Source: Pedobacter ureilyticus | GTDB taxonomy: Bacteria; Bacteroidota; Bacteroidia; Sphingobacteriales; Sphingobacteriaceae | NCBI RefSeq assembly: GCF_005925345.1 | Contig: NZ_SSHJ01000016.1 | Location: forward strand, 1-64,000 | Direction of reading: 5' to 3' | Length of the DNA: 64,000 nt | Shown: positions 61,557 through 64,000 of the stretch, one piece after another | Numbering within the stretch: position 1 is the stretch's first letter | Layout: the number at the start of each line of letters is the position of its first letter | Notes under the pieces: generated by a model | What the model saw: only the letters and a program-made list of their open reading frames with translations | Database searches by the model: none | What the model was told of the DNA's origin: nothing | Translations under genes and position numbers: made by a program

Positions 61557-63178
61557 GAGTTAAATCTTGAACCATCAATATCAACCGTACCGCAAAAATG
61601 AGTTTTAATGCCTAATTCTTCTAAGGCAGCGGCTTTAATTCTACATGCTTTATGCGCCGATGCTTCGTCATTAGTATAAACTACTTGAATGTGGTTTGCT
61701 TTATGGCGAGACATCATCTGATCTCTAGTAACACCATCTAAAGTGGCGTGCATCATTGGCCACTGGTAATTGGTTTCGTTCCACCTTCTTTCGGTTTCTT
61801 CTTTAGGTAGTTCTACCGCTTTGCCTACTCCCAAATCGCAATGCAACTCGTTATTAATTACATAAACACGGCTCCAGACTATGTTACCCGGCCTAGCTAC
61901 ACCCCGCAACGAACCCCCGCCAAACTTAAAGAACATGGCAGGCTGGCGAATGCTATCTGAACCAGCATAACCACCCACATGGTGTGCAGGAGGTGCAGCA
62001 CCCGATATTTCGAATACCCAAACAAAATCATCCACTTTATCGCTCTTGAAGTTTTCGCCCCAGCGCAAATCATGCAGTGTGTTTTCGGCAGCCATTCCAA
62101 GTTGTCTCCACAGTCTATAGGTCAACAAACCATCAATACCGGCACATTCATCAACTTCGTTAAAGTGCGGCAGTGCTTCGCCGGCATATAGTTCCTTGCC
62201 TTGCTCATTGTACACCGGCGGACGATCTTGGTTATTCAACAAGCCTTCTACCAAATCGCTCGCTGGTACCAAATCTTTTAATCCTTGCTGATATTGGATG
62301 CCAATAGTATCGCAGCCAAATTCATCCGCTATGCGTAGCGCAGCAATATACATTTTACATTGTGTTAAGGTTTGGTTTTTAGTTAACTCGGTAGCGTCAT
62401 CAGTGCCCCAATCGAACTTCATTCCTTTAGCTAGCAACCATTGCAATACCTTGTCGGCATCCGCATCGCTTACGGTCAGCATTTTTGCATATAAAGTAGA
62501 TTGGCTTAATCTTTCTTTAAAGATACCTGTGGCATGCAACAAATCGTCTGGGACAATGGCATTAAACATTCCCATGCAACCTTCATCAAAAACGCCCATA
62601 ATGGCTTTGTTTTCTTTGAGTTGGGCAGCAAATTCACGGCCTATTTTTTCGTCGGCGGCAGGTATTTTTGTATCAGCAAAAGAGGTTACGTGTGTTTCTG
62701 GATGTTGTACTTTCCCTGTTTCTAGCCAGCTTTTGATACCGTTGGTAAAGAAGTCGTCTTCAAAATCTACGCTCCACAAGCTGCTATAACTCACATTTGC
62801 TTTAGTTAAGGAACCATTAAGGTTTAACATCCCCACCAAACCTGGCCATTGACCGCTAAAATTGGCTACCGTTAAAATTGGCCCTCGGTGAGTGGTTAAT
62901 CCTGCCAAAACATGATGGCTGTACTGCCAAACACTTTCTGCTACAATTAATGGGGCATCCCTATCAATGTTTTTAAACACTTCTATGCCCATACGTTGCG
63001 AATCTATAAAACCGTGCTTTTTTTCTGCATCGTATGCGTGGGCTCTTTTGATATTATAACCAAATTTTGCTAAAGATTTCGCTAGCGCTTGTTCCATTTG
63101 GTTTTGCGTTTCCCAACAATTTTGATTAGCCGCAATTCTTAAATCGCCACTGGCTACTAGAAATATTTCCTTATTCAT
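61553..63178 (-). CDS. L-fucose/arabinose isomerase-like protein
   Basis: A 541-residue cytoplasmic protein related to L-fucose isomerase. Features include KFGYNIKRAHAYDAEKKHGFIDSQRMG, ANFSGQWPGLVGMLNLNGSL, GVFDEGCMGMFNAIVPD (carrying a likely metal-binding Glu), and a C-terminal SRHKANHIQVVYTND segment with the metal-ligand His found in FucI. It is not close to classical L-arabinose isomerase AraA. Coupling to a ribulokinase suggests it supplies L-ribulose or another ketose; the true substrate cannot be read from sequence. Confidence 0.78.
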   Translation of the reverse strand: MNKEIFLVASGDLRIAANQNCWETQNQMEQALAKSLAKFGYNIKRAHAYDAEKKHGFIDSQRMGIEVFKNIDRDAPLIVAESVWQYSHHVLAGLTTHRGPILTVANFSGQWPGLVGMLNLNGSLTKANVSYSSLWSVDFEDDFFTNGIKSWLETGKVQHPETHVTSFADTKIPAADEKIGREFAAQLKENKAIMGVFDEGCMGMFNAIVPDDLLHATGIFKERLSQSTLYAKMLTVSDADADKVLQWLLAKGMKFDWGTDDATELTKNQTLTQCKMYIAALRIADEFGCDTIGIQYQQGLKDLVPASDLVEGLLNNQDRPPVYNEQGKELYAGEALPHFNEVDECAGIDGLLTYRLWRQLGMAAENTLHDLRWGENFKSDKVDDFVWVFEISGAAPPAHHVGGYAGSDSIRQPAMFFKFGGGSLRGVARPGNIVWSRVYVINNELHCDLGVGKAVELPKEETERRWNETNYQWPMMHATLDGVTRDQMMSRHKANHIQVVYTNDEASAHKACRIKAAALEELGIKTHFCGTVDIDGSRFNS

Positions 63179-63476
63179 GGTGCTATTGTTTTGTAATTGA
63201 TGATTTGGTTAATGCGATAAACAAGAAAGAACCAATGTGAGTATCGTAAAAAAGAGTGCCCGGAAAAAATATCCCGACAACAGACAAAACCCTACTCATT
63301 TATATTTGATTGTAATACTTGTTTACCTTACAAATATGCTTTCTGGCGCACTTCGTTTTTTACGTATTATTGCCTATTTGTTGTACGATGTTACCATAAC
63401 AAACAAGAAATTGAGTAATATTTGAAATTATTTAGGTATAATTAAGGAATATTCTAACCAAATTTATTGTTCAGCT

Positions 63477-64000
63477 ATGAAACCTCACTTTCATAAGGTG
63501 CCTGTAAGCCTTCAAAATTCGTTTAGTGTTAGACACGATATCCAAGAAAACTTTGGTAAAGTTTGGCATTATCATCCGGAACTAGAGTTACATTACGTAA
63601 TAAGGGGAGAAGGCGTTCGCTTTATTGGAAACAACATCAGCAATTTTGCATCTGGCGAAATTATACTGCTAGGCGAAAACCTTCCGCACACTTGGCGTTG
63701 TAGCGAAGAGTATTTCCAGAACAATCCAAGTCATGAGGTAGAAGCAATTGTTATTCATTTTTTACCCGAATGTTTAGGAAAAGACATGTTGAATTTGCCC
63801 GAGGCTTACTTAATTCCAAAGCTTTTTGAAAAGGCCAAAAAGGGTATGCTTTTAACTGGCGAAAACAGGGAAAAACTAGCAGATTTGATGCTTAGAGCAA
63901 AAGACACGGAGAATTTGGACAGGCTGATTATGTTACTATCTATTTTAAAGACATTGGCCGAAACGGAAGATTACGCGATCTTAAATCCTGGCAATGTACA
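63477..64000 (+). CDS. AraC family transcriptional regulator, N-terminal part (cut by window end)
   Basis: An open frame of 174 codons from the ATG at 63477 runs off the window. The N-terminal part is a cupin sensing domain (WHYHPELELHYVIRGEGVRFIGNNISNFASGEIILLGENLPHTWR), as in AraC-type regulators; the DNA-binding domain must lie beyond the edge. It is divergent from the isomerase-kinase operon across 298 bp with no obvious consensus promoter, so it probably controls that operon. Confidence 0.8.
   Translation, partial: MKPHFHKVPVSLQNSFSVRHDIQENFGKVWHYHPELELHYVIRGEGVRFIGNNISNFASGEIILLGENLPHTWRCSEEYFQNNPSHEVEAIVIHFLPECLGKDMLNLPEAYLIPKLFEKAKKGMLLTGENREKLADLMLRAKDTENLDRLIMLLSILKTLAETEDYAILNPGNV

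Noticed and set aside
63237..63425. 62-codon open frame between the isomerase and AraC genes
   Set aside because: GTG start in a divergent promoter region, no family resemblance.

Overview
The window reads as a chromosomal segment of a Bacteroidota bacterium, most likely family Sphingobacteriaceae (Pedobacter-like). Supporting signs are a low-G+C genome, SusC/SusD-type genes, type IX secretion genes with type IX C-terminal sorting domains on cargo, FecR/ECF sigma regulation, a very short NuoG, promoters of the TTTG-N19/20-TAnnTTTG type, and scarce Shine-Dalgarno sequences. No rRNA, tRNA, CRISPR array, prophage or transposase gene was found.

Layout. 1-535: repeat-bearing intergenic DNA. 536-1953: yceI and pirin. 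2034-5702: ispF-porV diverging from gldJ (type IX secretion/gliding). 5781-10455: a leftward housekeeping run (biotin carrier, DUF4159, rsmE, CBS/CorC protein, ppa, DedA). 10502-23648: the complete 14-gene complex I operon nuoA-N, leftward. 23730-29627: a leftward exbB-exbD-exbD-tonB-small membrane protein-PstS-like lipoprotein-TPR operon. 29892-37744: pckA, SUI1/YciH, lipid kinase, metK behind an apparent SAM riboswitch, an orphan exbD, sodC, a small conserved protein and a GH109-like oxidoreductase. 38056-40504: a hypothetical gene and an MBL-araC pair. 41107-49137: three leftward pectin genes (PL1, CE8, PL1). 49704-59827: SusC-SusD-TlpA-thioredoxin operon with an FecR anti-sigma factor and a divergent ECF sigma gene. 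59916-63178: ribulokinase plus an L-fucose-isomerase-like protein. 63477-end: start of an AraC-type regulator, cut by the window edge.

How it fits together. PorV and GldJ belong to the secretion machinery that would export the CE8 and PL1 enzymes, whose C-termini carry type IX sorting domains. The other PL1 is a lipoprotein. The SusC homologue has the N-terminal STN domain expected for FecR/sigma signalling, so 49704-59827 looks like a self-contained trans-envelope regulated uptake locus. The pectin genes have a separate LacI-like palindrome and may be a distinct regulon. The kinase/isomerase pair would feed a pentose or deoxyhexose into central metabolism.

Most unusual signals are non-coding: (i) degenerate tracts with strict 7-nt periodicity in front of several genes and between pirin and ispF, one of which encodes a signal peptide; (ii) two ORF-less elements of about 180-200 bp with related inverted termini (AAGAGGYTGTMTCAAAA); (iii) two near-identical REP-like palindromes inside the nuo operon; (iv) a nuo promoter whose -33 box lies in the loop of the upstream gene's terminator; (v) a 17-bp direct repeat with 23-bp period before the MBL-araC pair. 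I found no convincing new multi-gene defence or biosynthetic system.
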